From NCBI GenBank assembly GCA_016648135.1, contig JADDOH010000486.1:186001-250000 (forward strand): a stretch of DNA of 64,000 nt. Direction: 5' to 3'. This document shows positions 41,441-53,400 of this stretch, piece after piece. The notes beneath the pieces were generated by a model that saw only the letters and a list, made by a program, of their open reading frames with translations, searched no databases and was not told the origin of the DNA. Position 1 is the first letter of the stretch, and each line of letters begins with the position of its first letter. The translations under genes were made by a program, and so were the position numbers. Origin of the DNA: Agrypnia vestita (lineage: Eukaryota > Arthropoda > Insecta > Trichoptera > Phryganeidae).

Positions 41441-43312
41441 TGACAAAAGAGTTTGTAGTATGTAAGTTTTAATTAATGTGAAAAAGTGTTGCAGAATTCT
41501 CACCAACTGAAGTTATGATCAGATCATAATCTGCTCTGGATTCACTTTGTTGTGCCGAACCACTTTTTGCACCAAAACCTCGATTTTTAACTGTTATTTT
41601 AGTTTATTTGCGGCACCAGTTATAAAGTGCTGCTATCCACGATACTGTTAATGTTGTAATGTTGTAAATTTGTATAAAGTATACATCATTTTTTAAGTAT
41701 ACCGTCATATTTTTTTTGGGCGCAAAAATAATCGATAACTCGTAATTCGATTACTAATCATTCGATTATGAAAATCATTCGATTACTAATCATTCGATTA
41801 TGAAAATAACTCATAATCGCGCATCGCTATTTTCGTCTATTACTACCATAGACAATTATAATTCTTAAGGGTCTTGTACACATTGGCTGACGTTGGCCCA
41901 ATGCCAGCCATCATCACCGTGTATAAGGGGTGTTGGCGGACACTGGCCGACATTGGCGCGCGATGGCGAAGTTGTCGGTTTTCTGAGCACACATGAAAGG
42001 AATCATGGCGTAGCTTGGCCGGTGATAATCACACATTGATCCGTTATTTAGTTCCTCACCGTCCGCTGACAGTGATTCTTTGAAAACGAGTGTTTTTGAC
42101 TAATTCGTCTGGCTCTCATTTTTTTGCTATTGGATCTAAATTAAAACAGTAATTTTTCCAAGTACATATAATATAATAAAATATTTGAAAGCGATTAATT
42201 TTCTCCCAGAAGTTTATGTACATATGAATTATTCAGCCAGATGAATGATAACAAAAGCAGAAAGTATGAGGTTTTGCACACATTAATTAGAAAAATATAG
42301 CTAAATGAGAAGTAAGTGTTATTTTAAATTAACTTTATTATAAAATCAATAATGAATTTAGAAATAATTATTTTTACATCCAGGGGAGGACTGGCACCCT
42401 TGGGGGCCCTCGGCTATCTAGAACCAGTGAAGGGGCCCCTGACCACATGTTTTTGGTTATTAAATTCCGATATTAACTACTTAATATAACAATGGCACAT
42501 ATTTTACCCAAATAAAAAAATCCAACTTAACATCTTTCATATAAATTATGATAAATCTTAATGAATCACATTCATATATTATAACAAGACAGTAGTAATA
42601 CATGCACAAAAACTACCTACATATTTTTATTTTTAGCCTGTAGCTATACAGTAATAATTAAGCTATGTAATTAAAATTAAACATTTATTATAAAACTCTC
42701 AATATTATGAAAATTTGAGCTAAAATACGCAATAATATTTTTTACTTTAAAATACATGACTCAATAATTAACATTTAATTCTTTTTGATTATTTGATAAG
42801 TAATATTGTTAGCTTGCAAAAATAAATCTTTTTCTATGTGTCTCTAGCACCTCAAGCCAAGATACTTTTTTTTTTCCAAAAAAGTGTCAAAAATTAAATT
42901 AAAAATCCCTGTGGGAGTCCCAATTGTGTCGATAATTGTATTATATTAACATGCCCACAAATTATCTTTACCCCCGTATGAGGCAGAATTGTTTCTATGC
43001 TTTTCCCTTAAACCAAATTCCTCCGATCAATAAAAATTCATCTGAGGGTTTATCATTAGCCACTATACTTTTTGGTTAAATCTAATTCATCTTACCCCTT
43101 CTAATTCATCTGGTAGATGAAAACCAGGTTAATGAGAGCCAGATAAATGAGGAATTTGAAGCTAAACGAACCTGTTCATTAATTTACAAAAATATAAAAT
43201 CAAAGGTTAAATTAATAGTAATAAATAATCTGATTGGATACTATGGTTAAGTTGCAAAACGTAATCGCGTACGCAAAATCCACAAATGTAGACAGATTAA
43301 TTATGCTACTTA
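41441..43312. other. Gene-free DNA with repeat fragments
   Basis: Direct repeats of TAATCATTCGATTATGAAAA occur at 41,752-41,808. A GC-richer patch at 41,885-42,000 repeats TTGGC(C/T)GA and CATTGGC words. CAGGGGAGGACTGGCACCCT at 42,381 looks like a DNA-transposon end. TCTGGCTCTCATT (42,108) and its complement (about 43,131) form a distant inverted pair. No coding sequence supported. Confidence 0.4.
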
Positions 43313-43456
43313 GGCCCGGTTGTTTCAAGTTCGATCAAAGTAAGCGGTCGATAAAAGCATAGATTTTTACGAAAACGGATCGTCTGATTGGTGGAGAACG
43401 TAAAATTTCAGTTTAAACTCTACGCTTACTTTGATCGAATTTGAAACAACCGGGCC
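43313..43456. mobile_element. Harbinger-like MITE, copy 2 (144 bp, TTA duplication)
   Basis: Same ends and interior as copy 1. TTA lies at 43,310-43,312 and 43,457-43,459. The right arm differs from the left in a few central bases (AAATTTCAGTTTAAACTCTA), so this copy is no longer a perfect hairpin. Confidence 0.85.
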
Positions 43457-43459
43457 TTA

Positions 43460-44433
43460 CACGTATGCTGCGCTATAAAAAGAAAGAAAGAGAAAAGACC
43501 ATAGAGTAAATATCGAAATTCGCTATTAACTTCATATGCATTCGTTGTTAAAAATTATGTTTTATTGTCCTTCTTTATACGTGGTTATGAAAATAATTTC
43601 TATCTCTTTCTGACTGATACATGTAATACGCAATAGAAGACAGCAGAAACTAGATGTCTCAGATTTGTTTTTAGTGACTAGTCAATATTTATAGTACGTC
43701 TATCGTGTTTCTTAAATCACCGAAACTCGCTATAGTGGAACAATGAAGATGCATTCAAGTTTATTGAATCATTAATTATTAGTGTGGACAGAAATTAATT
43801 ATGAATGAGTTTTATTTTTCATATAATTTATTTCGAAAACTTTGATTTGATTATTTGATTTTGTCGAAATTTGATTAGTCACAACTACAATTATCAATAT
43901 TTTTTAGTTTGATTCGTCAGCCGATCGAAAATATTAATTACGAGTTATTTTTGATGTGTAACATTTTTCATCTTGCTTTCCTGCAATTTGTGGCAGTGAT
44001 TTCGTGGAAATGGACGGAAATGTGTAACAGGAAATAAGACGCCGGTTAAGCGCGCGAAATATCATCTGAGCAATGAGCGCGCGCCCGGCGCGCGCGACAG
44101 AAAGATCGTCGTTTATAAACAATGAAATTTGACAGCCGTATATTAAATGATATAATTGTGTTTTTTTTAAATTCATGTACGAGAATTACGCCGTTCAAGC
44201 GATTATTTTTTTGATAGAATAAAAGTTTTAATATGTTAGTTTGTGTTTATGACAGATAATTCTTTTCCTTTCGAGGAAAATTATACGGCGCGGATCAAAT
44301 CAAAAACCTTCTATCACCTAAAAAATATCACATTTGGACATTGACTGACTGGCTTTAGAAATATTAGTTTTACAAACATGTTGCGTATTTTTGATATTCA
44401 ATATGTCGTCGCTGTATATATAATAAAATCAGT
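43460..44433. other. Gene-free DNA with a CG-rich patch
   Basis: A short GCGCGC-rich stretch with GAGCGCGCGCCCGGCGCGCG lies at about 44,073-44,096. No gene supported. The minus-strand frame at 43,934-44,176 crosses this patch and has no domain. Confidence 0.4.
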
Positions 44434-44637
44434 GTGCCGTTTAGTACATTCTGAGATGAACGAATCGATTTGTCAATTTTTCATATAAATAATGGAGATA
44501 TACAAAAAAAAAACATTGCCGTTCATCTGGAAAGTCTACCTAGTAATTATTTAAAATATTATTTATAAATCTAGTCTGTGCAATTATTTTTTAAAACAGT
44601 TTCATTCGTTTATCTCAGAATGTTCTAAAACGGCGCA
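44434..44637. mobile_element. MITE with GTGCCGTTTAGTACATTCTG ends
   Basis: The left arm GTGCCGTTTAGTACATTCTG, then AGATGAACGAAT, pairs with the right arm ATTCGTTTATCTCAGAATGT, then TCTAAAACGGCGC. Length about 204 bp, non-coding. Confidence 0.65.
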
Positions 44638-44689
44638 TAGGATTAATTATATATACGGCGATGATTGTTCATCTTGAGACCAACTTTGC

Positions 44690-45378
44690 TAGATGAACAT
44701 AAAGAAAACAAAAATTTTGAGTCCAGAGAACAAAGTCATCAGAATCAATGGTAATAATATGGAAATAGTAGATGAATATATATATACCTAGGACACAAGA
44801 TAAAAATGAATTAAGAGAACCAAACAGCAGAATTGCCAAGATGAATAGGAATGAGCTGGGCTGCTTTTGGCAAACTTAAACATATCTTCGAGAACAAAGA
44901 GATCCCAATTAGCCTAAAAAGAAAAGCCTTTGAATCGTGCATACTGCCAGTGATGACGTATGGATTGGAGACTATGGCCCTTACAAAGAAAAGTGTAGAA
45001 AAGCTCAAATGCACCCAACGATCCATGGAGAGATCCATGCTTGGAGTAAGCCTAAGAGATAGAATTAGAAACGACAAAATTAGGCGCAGAACTAGAGTAG
45101 TGGATATCATGGATCGTGTAGCGAAGCTAAAATGGCAATGGGCAGGACACGTTGCAAGACAGGATACTACAAGATGGCCTCCCAGAGTTCTGAAATGGAG
45201 ACCTTGGTAAAATAAAAGAGGCATCGGAAGACCTCAAAAGAGATGGGCCGATGATATTGTCGCTGTGGGGGGAAAGAAATGGCTACAATTAGCCAACAAC
45301 AGGGAAGAATGGAATAATAAGGAAGAGGCCTATATCCAGCATTGGAAAGACGAAGGCTGATGAAGAAGAAGAAGAAGA
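44690..45378 (+). pseudogene. RTE-like LINE reverse transcriptase, C-terminal third, broken
   Basis: From about 44,697 the frame reads Asn-Ile-Lys-Lys-Thr-Lys-Ile-Leu-Ser-Pro. After a frame break a 119-codon stretch (44,851-45,210) gives Ala-Ala-Phe-Gly-Lys-Leu-Lys-His-Ile-Phe, Leu-Pro-Val-Met-Thr-Tyr-Gly-Leu-Glu-Thr, Arg-Ser-Met-Leu-Gly-Val-Ser-Leu-Arg-Asp-Arg-Ile and Trp-Ala-Gly-His-Val-Ala-Arg. A stop interrupts at 45,208, and the continuation (Gly-Arg-Pro-Gln-Lys-Arg-Trp-Ala-Asp-Asp-Ile) lies beyond it. It ends in GATGAAGAAGAAGAAG. The catalytic palm is missing. Confidence 0.8.
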
Positions 45379-45826
45379 CGGCGACGATGTAATATTTATG
45401 TCGAGATATAATTGACTTATAAACAATCCGTCCGCTAAATTTGTTAATAGTACACTGTTTTATCGACACGGTTAAAATTATTTACCGACAGCTCATAGTG
45501 AGGCAAAATTCTATATTTTTTTATGGACCAAATTCTTAAATATAATTTTATCGACATTACCAAAATTCAGTGACAGATTAAAGTGCGGCAAAATTCAATA
45601 ATAAAGAAATGCACATTTTCTTCACAAATGATACATTTTCTTTACTTGTATTTAGTAATTAATAAATATATAGCTATTAGCTTTTATAAATTTTTGGATT
45701 AATTTCAGTCTCTGCTCAATTAATATTTTTAATTGTGAGATGTCAAATGTTACACTTCATATGCGACTACTGTAAGGCTCGCTCGTTTTTTTTTAACTTT
45801 ACATACATATATTATGTATATACCAG
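45379..45826. other. Intergenic DNA, nothing recognised
   Basis: AT-rich. No feature seen. Confidence 0.4.
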
Positions 45827-46055
45827 GCGCGTGCAGCGGGAACAAAAAGCATAATTGTTATTTAAACATATATTTCAAAAAAAATATCGAAATTAAATAT
45901 TTGTCTGGCAGAATATTATGAAATATTAACATCTGAATAATATATATATATTAATTATTTTGATAAGAATATTACGAGATATATCTCTTATTTCGGTTTT
46001 TTTCGAAATATATGCATAGGAAAATGTCATGCTTCTTGTTCCCACTGCACGCTCC
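45827..46055. mobile_element. Short hAT-like non-autonomous element, copy 2
   Basis: Ends GCGTGCAGCGGGAACAAAAA and TGTTCCCACTGCACGC are inverted. The interior TCTGGCAGAATATTATGAAA...TATTACGAGATATATCTCTT matches copy 1 at 11,919-12,140. Confidence 0.65.
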
Positions 46056-46870
46056 TTTAACTTTAAAATTTGTACAAAATGGATAAACAATAAACAAATG
46101 TAAACATTGTTTATTATACGATATATTACGAAAGGGAGCGCAGGAGACTATTTAAAAACATAAACAAGAACCAAATAAAGATAGACACAAAAATGTAGAA
46201 TTAAAAGAGAAAATAAAACCATTCAATGAAATTAAAATTAGAAATGGTAATTTTATACAATAGGCAAAATTATAAATTATAGAGGAAGAAATAAAACAAT
46301 AAATAACAATTCAATGAATACAATATACAGAGTAAAAATATTTTTGAGAAATGTGTTTCGCCAGGCAACAATGAGTCATGCGTTGGTTGATCATGGCCGT
46401 AGATCATAGATAACATAATACCGCATATACATAATAATAATCATGGCCGTGGTTAATACAATGTGTACAGGGCCCTTTATTATTATTTTTTTTTTAAATT
46501 AAAAAAACATTGGCGTTTGGCTGTGATTGGCTCAATGTGTACAGGGCTCTTTATACCTCTTTACTATGATTATACCCTCTTTTCTATAATTATGTCGCTC
46601 TGTGCTCTATGATTATGATTATATTCTGAATATTCTCCTGATTCTCCTTATGGTCTATATGTGGTCTATATTCTATATTATGTGATATTATCATATTCTG
46701 TGATATTATCTTTTCTGTGATTGTGATGCTCTGTATTATTTTTTTACCTCATTTCATTTTCTTTGTCTCTTTTCCGTTTTCAGTGTAGCTAAAATTAGTG
46801 TAAATGTCGATTTCAGATGTTTCTGAAATTTTGTGTTCGTATAGGATCTTAGGTTGAGATAGAAATAAAA
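46056..46870. other. Upstream flank of the host gene, no exon recognised
   Basis: AT-rich. AATGTGTACAGGGC(C/T)CTTTAT occurs twice, at about 46,459 and 46,530. A 21-nt stretch at 46,128-46,148 is identical to part of exon 1 (see findings). Confidence 0.4.
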
Positions 46871-47080
46871 AAAAAACATTGTCAAAAGTGAAAGACGCAT
46901 TTCGCTCAGCGGGGCAAAAATGGCCGACTAGCGTTGTCAACTCTCGTGATAACGATAACAAGTGCTTCATTCAAAGTTATTCAATAACAATACAGTAACA
47001 GGTTGAAAAGTGGAACAGTTTGATATTTTCGCACATGAATAACATGATGGATAATTGACGTACCAATTACTGAAAATACA
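46871..47080 (+). promoter_or_regulatory. Probable promoter / 5' UTR region of the zinc-finger gene
   Basis: The 210 nt before the start codon are less AT-rich around 46,890-46,960 and include GGCAAAAATGGCCGACTAGC, an AAAATGG-C type element that in its ATG would make a three-residue upstream frame (ATG at 46,920, TAG at 46,929). No TATA box is obvious. Start site and untranslated exons cannot be placed from sequence alone. Confidence 0.3.
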
Positions 47081-47449
47081 ATGTCATTTCCTAACCCTCA
47101 AACACCTATAGAAAACCCGAAAAGACATTACGATAAATTTGGATTTTTGGTGTCGGGCGATCAGGGTGCCAGGGAGGCAGACTACGGGAACAAGTCGCGC
47201 TTCAGGCGTTCATCTCCCAATTTCGGCAGATCCAGAGAGAGTCCTAGATTCTCTCCCAGCCGGAGGGACTACCGGTCGGAGAGAAACGAAAGGGAGCGCA
47301 GGAGACGGAGGAGTGACTACAGTCCGGATTTCAGCGAGGACAGAACCAACAAGAGGGACGACAGGATGGATTTTGATAGCTGGGAGACTCCGTATAACCA
47401 GCCGCCTGGTTTCGTCACAGCTCCCCCCGCACCAACTTATTCAGATGAG
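47081..47449 (+). CDS. Zinc-finger gene exon 1 (residues 1-123)
   Basis: It starts at ATG in the context AATACAATGTC. It encodes Lys-Arg-His-Tyr-Asp-Lys-Phe-Gly-Phe, then an Arg/Ser-rich stretch (Phe-Arg-Arg-Ser-Ser-Pro through Arg-Arg-Arg-Arg-Ser-Asp) and Pro-rich Gln-Pro-Pro-Gly-Phe-Val. The donor is GAG|GTTATC, phase 0. Base composition is clearly richer in G+C than the intron that follows. Reading through the donor would add 45 hydrophobic residues that look like intron. Confidence 0.85.
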
Positions 47450-50400
47450 GTTATCATGAATGTTGTAATTACCCCATTTCTTTACTTTTTGTTTATATAT
47501 TTACATACTTTATATTTTGTATTTTTTCTTTGGAAAACAGTAATCCTTGCAATGATATGTTTCACCCATACCTATCAATGTTTATAATTGATTAATTATC
47601 CTTTTATTTCAATTTTTTGTTCATGTATCATTGCATCTTTATTAGGTATAACAGTTCAGCTACATATTTCACCTTAAATACATACCTTCAAATTCAATAC
47701 TTTTCCTCGAAAGTACTTCGCAAAATATTGATTACACAAGTTTGATTAATACCAATTGTATCTCATTTTTTCTTCTGAAGTGTCTAAGCTAAAAATAACT
47801 TGTTTGATTAATTTATTTTGTTGTGTTCTGCTTTTATTCAAATATATCCCATCATTCTATTTAGCACCTCGAGGACTATTATTACTTACAGAAAATGGTA
47901 AATACGGATTCATTAGGAAGGAATATATTGATTTCAATGGTGCTACGAGTAATCAGTTATCTGAATATTTTAAATTTGTTCATAATTAAGCCCAAAATGT
48001 TCAAGTGTAATTAAGCGATTCCTACTTCTTAAAAAATCCGGAATAATCCAAGACTATGGTCCCGTTGTTCATACAATGAAAATAAGTATTTCACTATATA
48101 ATTTAATGTCCTGTTAATTTAATTTAACTAAAATATTTGTAATCTAAATTAAACAAACCAAACCTAATAACCTAACCTAACCTCATATATTGCCTATTAA
48201 ATGTCAAAATATGCAGTGCATTTTTCGAAACATTAAAGTGTAATTAATATCTTATTTAATACTTACTTTTTAAACGTAAATTATCTTTCATTTTGTTATT
48301 AGCACATTCAATAATATAGTGAAATAATCATTTTCGTTGTATATGCAATGGGACCATAATCTTGGATTTAGCCAAAAATCCTCCCAAAATATAGTTTTAA
48401 TCGATTTTAATTAATTTGTTCATAAAACAATCACACTTGTTATTTAAGCTATTTACTCTTCCCATCTTATAATATTATAAGTATTTAAACATCATTTTAT
48501 TTTCACCCATATATTAGCCGCCACCTGCGTCTTATTCCGTACCGGCTGCTTACCGCCAGTTCAATCTGGTTCCGTATGGTAGCTTCCCCGATGCTCAGGC
48601 AGCGCCTGGACTGGACCTGAATATGGGGGCCCCGGCAGCTCCTCCAGCTCCTTCCATTCAGCAGTCCGCCTGGACTCCCACAGCTCCGGTTCTAACCACC
48701 CCGCAGGATGACAAAGTCAAGAGAGAAGGTGAGATTTGATTCATTATCTTATCACTATTTTAATTAATTTTATTTAGCTGAAAAATTAATCGTCAAGGTT
48801 TGTAAGTCAGGTATAAATTATTGACAAATGGATTCCCTCCATTCAGTTCTTATTTTATAAAAGGAAACTTTGTGGAGAATGTTAATACTATTAAATTGGC
48901 ACTACAACAGAAACAATTTAAAATATGTTGAAATCATGAATCTAATCTAAGAGTAGCTTGTTGGTCTTGTGGTTAGGACACTCGCCTCGTGATCCAAAGG
49001 TCGCGGGTTCGAACCTCACTCCAGACTAGCAAGTTAGTCCTATTTTCATAGCACAAGCATTTTAGCTTAGTTTGAAAATAGTAAGAATATTGATGTGACA
49101 CGTATTCCGTGTTCGCATCTCTATTTAAAAAAAAAAAAAAAATTCATCAATTTATGAAGTGGTGGGATTAATTGAAACTGTAAACTTCATTTAAAATGTA
49201 TATTACAATATCTAAAATAGTTTACATGCAGACTTAAAAAGTCAATGGACCTTAACACATCAGAATTTGTTTCATGTAATACTTTTACCTTCATACGTAA
49301 AAATAATTTGTTATACAGAAATGCGCCGAAGATACATTATACATGTTCCACAGTCCGCACTTAAGTTGAAAGTCGAGAATAAAAAGATTACATCCATAAA
49401 GTGACATCATTAGTTCTTGATAACCAGTTTGATCAATAAAAATGCAACACTTGTGAGTTACGAAGTTTTTATTACAAAAATGCACATCAAATAAAGTAAA
49501 GTGTACATACAAAAGTTTTTAATTAGACTATGATAATTTTAAGAAGTACGCAATGATGTCTGATAGGATAAATCAGTCTTCATGCAAATTGATTTCTTCT
49601 AGGATTTATTTTACAAACTTCAGCCAGAAAGTTTTCTATCACATTCAGATCATTAATCTTAATTCTAATATTAGACTTGCTTATTATTTAAAATATGTGG
49701 AAGATGTAAAGTAGAAATCAATGTAAGTAGAGGTAAGGTAAGTTGGGATATTACTGTATTTCAAAATGATTTATACAACTAAATTAAACCCTCAAGTCAC
49801 AACACTGTATGCAAACACCCAATGATGTGATTAGTTTTTAAGGTATTCATTCGGTCAACTTCCAAGACAACCTAACTGTGCATATTATGTGTAATACGAA
49901 AAATAATAATGCTTGTGCTTTAATGTGTCCTTAAACTGGACTATTTGAGACTGATCAAATTTAAACACTTATTTCTTATGTTTTGCTTTTACTAGAAACT
50001 CGATCATTAATCAGGACTTTGATTTCATGTTCATTGAGTATCGGTTGAGCAATGAAGTAAATACAAGAATTACTTAACAATCTTCTATTAGATAAGTTTT
50101 TATTAAATTTTATTAATTTAGTTTTACATATATGGGACTTGAGATATAGTTCTAAAAACATATAGTACATAGTGTACAGCTCGGCTGTAAGGCATTCGCC
50201 TAGTGATCAAGTGGCCGTGACTTCAAGCCTTGTCCCGGGAGAACACCAAGTTAATCTTATTTTCACAGAACAAGTGTTTAGCTTAGTGTGAAAATGGTAA
50301 GAAAACTGATGTGATATAAATTCCTAGCCTAATGTCATATGTATTTTCAAGTCCCTTGCTCCCTTTTCTCTCTGTCAAAATAATGCTCATCAATATGGGA

Positions 50401-53400
50401 TGTATACTGTTTTCAAATGTTTTATCGTTAACACAAGTATCAGTTCATTTGATATTGCATATACATATTATTAATTATTATTGAATATACAAAGTGAAAC
50501 AGAGCTATTCCACAATACTTTGCAAATAGGTTCCTGCCTAAGGGCCGATTGTTTCAAGTTGGATTAAAGTAAGCGTTCTTTTAAAGCATAGATTTTTACG
50601 TTCTCCACCAATCAGACGATCCGTTTTCGTAAAAATCTATGCTTTAATCGACCGCTTACTTTGATCGAACTTGAAACAACCGGGCCTAAGTGATGAGTGG
50701 AAAATCTTCAAGCAACAATGTCTTAATATCTAATATCAATAGAATTGTGTTTCAATTTCTGTGAGGTTTTAATAATTTTATTTGAATCGTATTAAAGCAA
50801 ATGAGTTTTTAATATTTATTTATTTACGGGAAACTAACGGTACAAATAAAAATCAGATTACACAGATGACCATCTTGCAAGTTTCCACAGAAAATGTTTT
50901 TGTTAACATAGCAACACTAACTTTGTTATACAAAAAAATAAAAAATGAACGGTTTAATTAAGAACAAATCAAGAGTGTTAAAGAATTAAAGGTAAAAGTG
51001 TAAATGTAAATTAAAGTAATATCATAACAAATTACTTTAATGATAGTCCAATGTTTTACAGAAAATGTCAGAAATGTTGAAAAAATGAAATCTTCGAAGA
51101 CATTTATTTTCATAACTTTTGACGCAAGGGCGTTGTTGTTATAACATTTTTTACTCATAATTTAGGCAGGAGTCCACCGATAAAGTATTGTGGACTAGCT
51201 CTCGTATGTATAAGACATATAAAAGCTAGTAGCATAAACTTCAGGGGAGTCTTTTGCAAGCGATTTTGAATAGAAAATATTCTTTACACTAGGAGTAATG
51301 TTGACAGTTACGGAGATAAGCAACATCAGAGTTTGCATTTTTTTCTCAATATTTTTGACATTAGTAAAATGTTAGACTATCACTACACTAACTTATATGG
51401 AATATTAAAAATTTATTTGCTTTTATATAAGTCAAATAAAATGACAAAAACCTTACAAAAATATGTTTTTCAAATTTCTGCAAGGTTTTAATGATTTTAT
51501 TTGACTTGTACGAAGGCGAATAAATTTTTAATATTTCATATAAGTTACTATAGTGATAGTCCAACATTTTACTGAAGATAAGTCCAAATATTGAGAATTT
51601 TTTTTAAATATTCCTTATCTCCGTAACTGTTGACATTTCACACATAGTGTAAGGAATATTTTCTATTCAAAATTGCATGAAAAAGACTCCCCGGGAGTTT
51701 TTGCTACTAGCTATGAAAAACCCTGTATACACTCTGCGTAAATAAAATTGACAGATTTTATTATGTAGTAAATCCCAGACAATTTTTTTATAAATTATAT
51801 TATAATATTAGGTCCTTACATATGAAATTGACGTTTAGTATGGGAGGAACATAAAGCCGATTTTTTTTATTATAATATATTTATTTAATCAAAGTATGTA
51901 CCATTGCTATCTATGCACTTTTGCCATCTCATAGGTAGTTCATCGATCCCTTTACTATAAAAACCATTCGGACGGGAATCAATAAAATCTTTGAAGGCGG
52001 TTTGGACTGCCCCATCGGAGTTGAATTTTTTCCTTTGCAAGAAGTTATCCAAATTTCGAAAAAAATGGTAATCTGTTGGGGCAAGGTCCGAAGAGTACGG
52101 TGGATGTCTTAGACATTCCAATTGAAGCTCCTCTAATTTGGTAGCCGTCTGTTGTGCAGTGTGTGGTCTAGCGTTACATGAAGCAGCAGTGGCCTAGAGC
52201 GATTAACCAGCCTCGGTTGTTTAGCAGCTAGCTTTTCCATCATGGTTTGCAGTTGCTGACAATAGACATCTCCCGTAATCGTCTGGCCAGATTTAAGAAA
52301 GCTGTAGTGAACGACACCAGCACTAGTCCGCCAAATGCTCACAAGTAACTTTTTTGGAGTCAATTTTCGCTTGGGGCATGGTTTGGCTGGTTCGGCAGGT
52401 TTCAGCCATTGCGATGAGCGCTTCCGATTATCGTACAGGATCCACTTTTCAACACAGGTAATGATTCGATTTAAAATCCCTTCATTATTGTGCCGGTTGA
52501 GTAATGCAACGCAGCAGTCAACGCGCGTTTGTTGATTTGCTTCACTCAATTCGTGAGTTACCCACCTTTCAAGCTTTTTCACCTTACCAATTTGCTTCAA
52601 GTGGATTAAAACAGTTTTATCACTAACACCGCAGCCTGCAGCTAACTCGGATGTGGTTTGCGATGGATCCGCTTCCACAATAGCCTTCAATTCTTCATTA
52701 TCAACTTTGGTCTCCGGCCGTCCACGGGGCTTGTTCTGCAGGTCGAAATTTCCAGAACGAAAACGTTGGAACCAAAAACGCACTGTGTTTTCTTTTGCGG
52801 CACCGTCGCCATACACATCATTAATCCTTCGAGCCGTTTCTGCAGCCTGGTGCTACGGTGGAACTCGTACTCGTAAATAACGCGATATTTCAAGTTTTTC
52901 ATTTTGTAAACTGAGTGACGCAAAGAAAAAAACAATTGAGAAAAAAACAAATGAATTATAATTTTCAAAACACAAATACATGAGTAAATAGCTGTATAAA
53001 TTTGGGTTTGGAATTCCTAACCAAAGAGAAGATATTTGAGATCAAGTTTGCCAGTACGGCAAAACGTGAATTTCATATGTAAGGACCTAATATAAACTTA
53101 AAAAAATAAACTTTTCCAAAAACTACCACGCCTAATTATTCCATTTTTTAATTGTGACTTTTTTGCGCATATTACGTAATATAATAGTTTAATAATTATG
53201 ATACATTAAATAATAAAAAAATTAAAAGTAGGTTGGAATCAAACTTACATTTTATTTGCACTGGTCCCACCCCGCTTGTGGGCATGGTCGCTAATGTAAA
53301 TATGTTTTTACAAAATATAATTTGAATAAGTCTAATAGAGTTTTCTAAATTAAATTTAAAATATAAACATTGAATATAATTGGTAAGTTGCTTTTAAATA

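Noticed and set aside
44068..44100. CpG island or promoter
   Set aside because: Only about 30 bp of GC alternation, with no adjacent exon.
47450..47587. Extension of exon 1 to the stop at 47,587
   Set aside because: Composition changes to AT-rich hydrophobic codons exactly after a GT donor, and the next exon joins in phase at 48,518.
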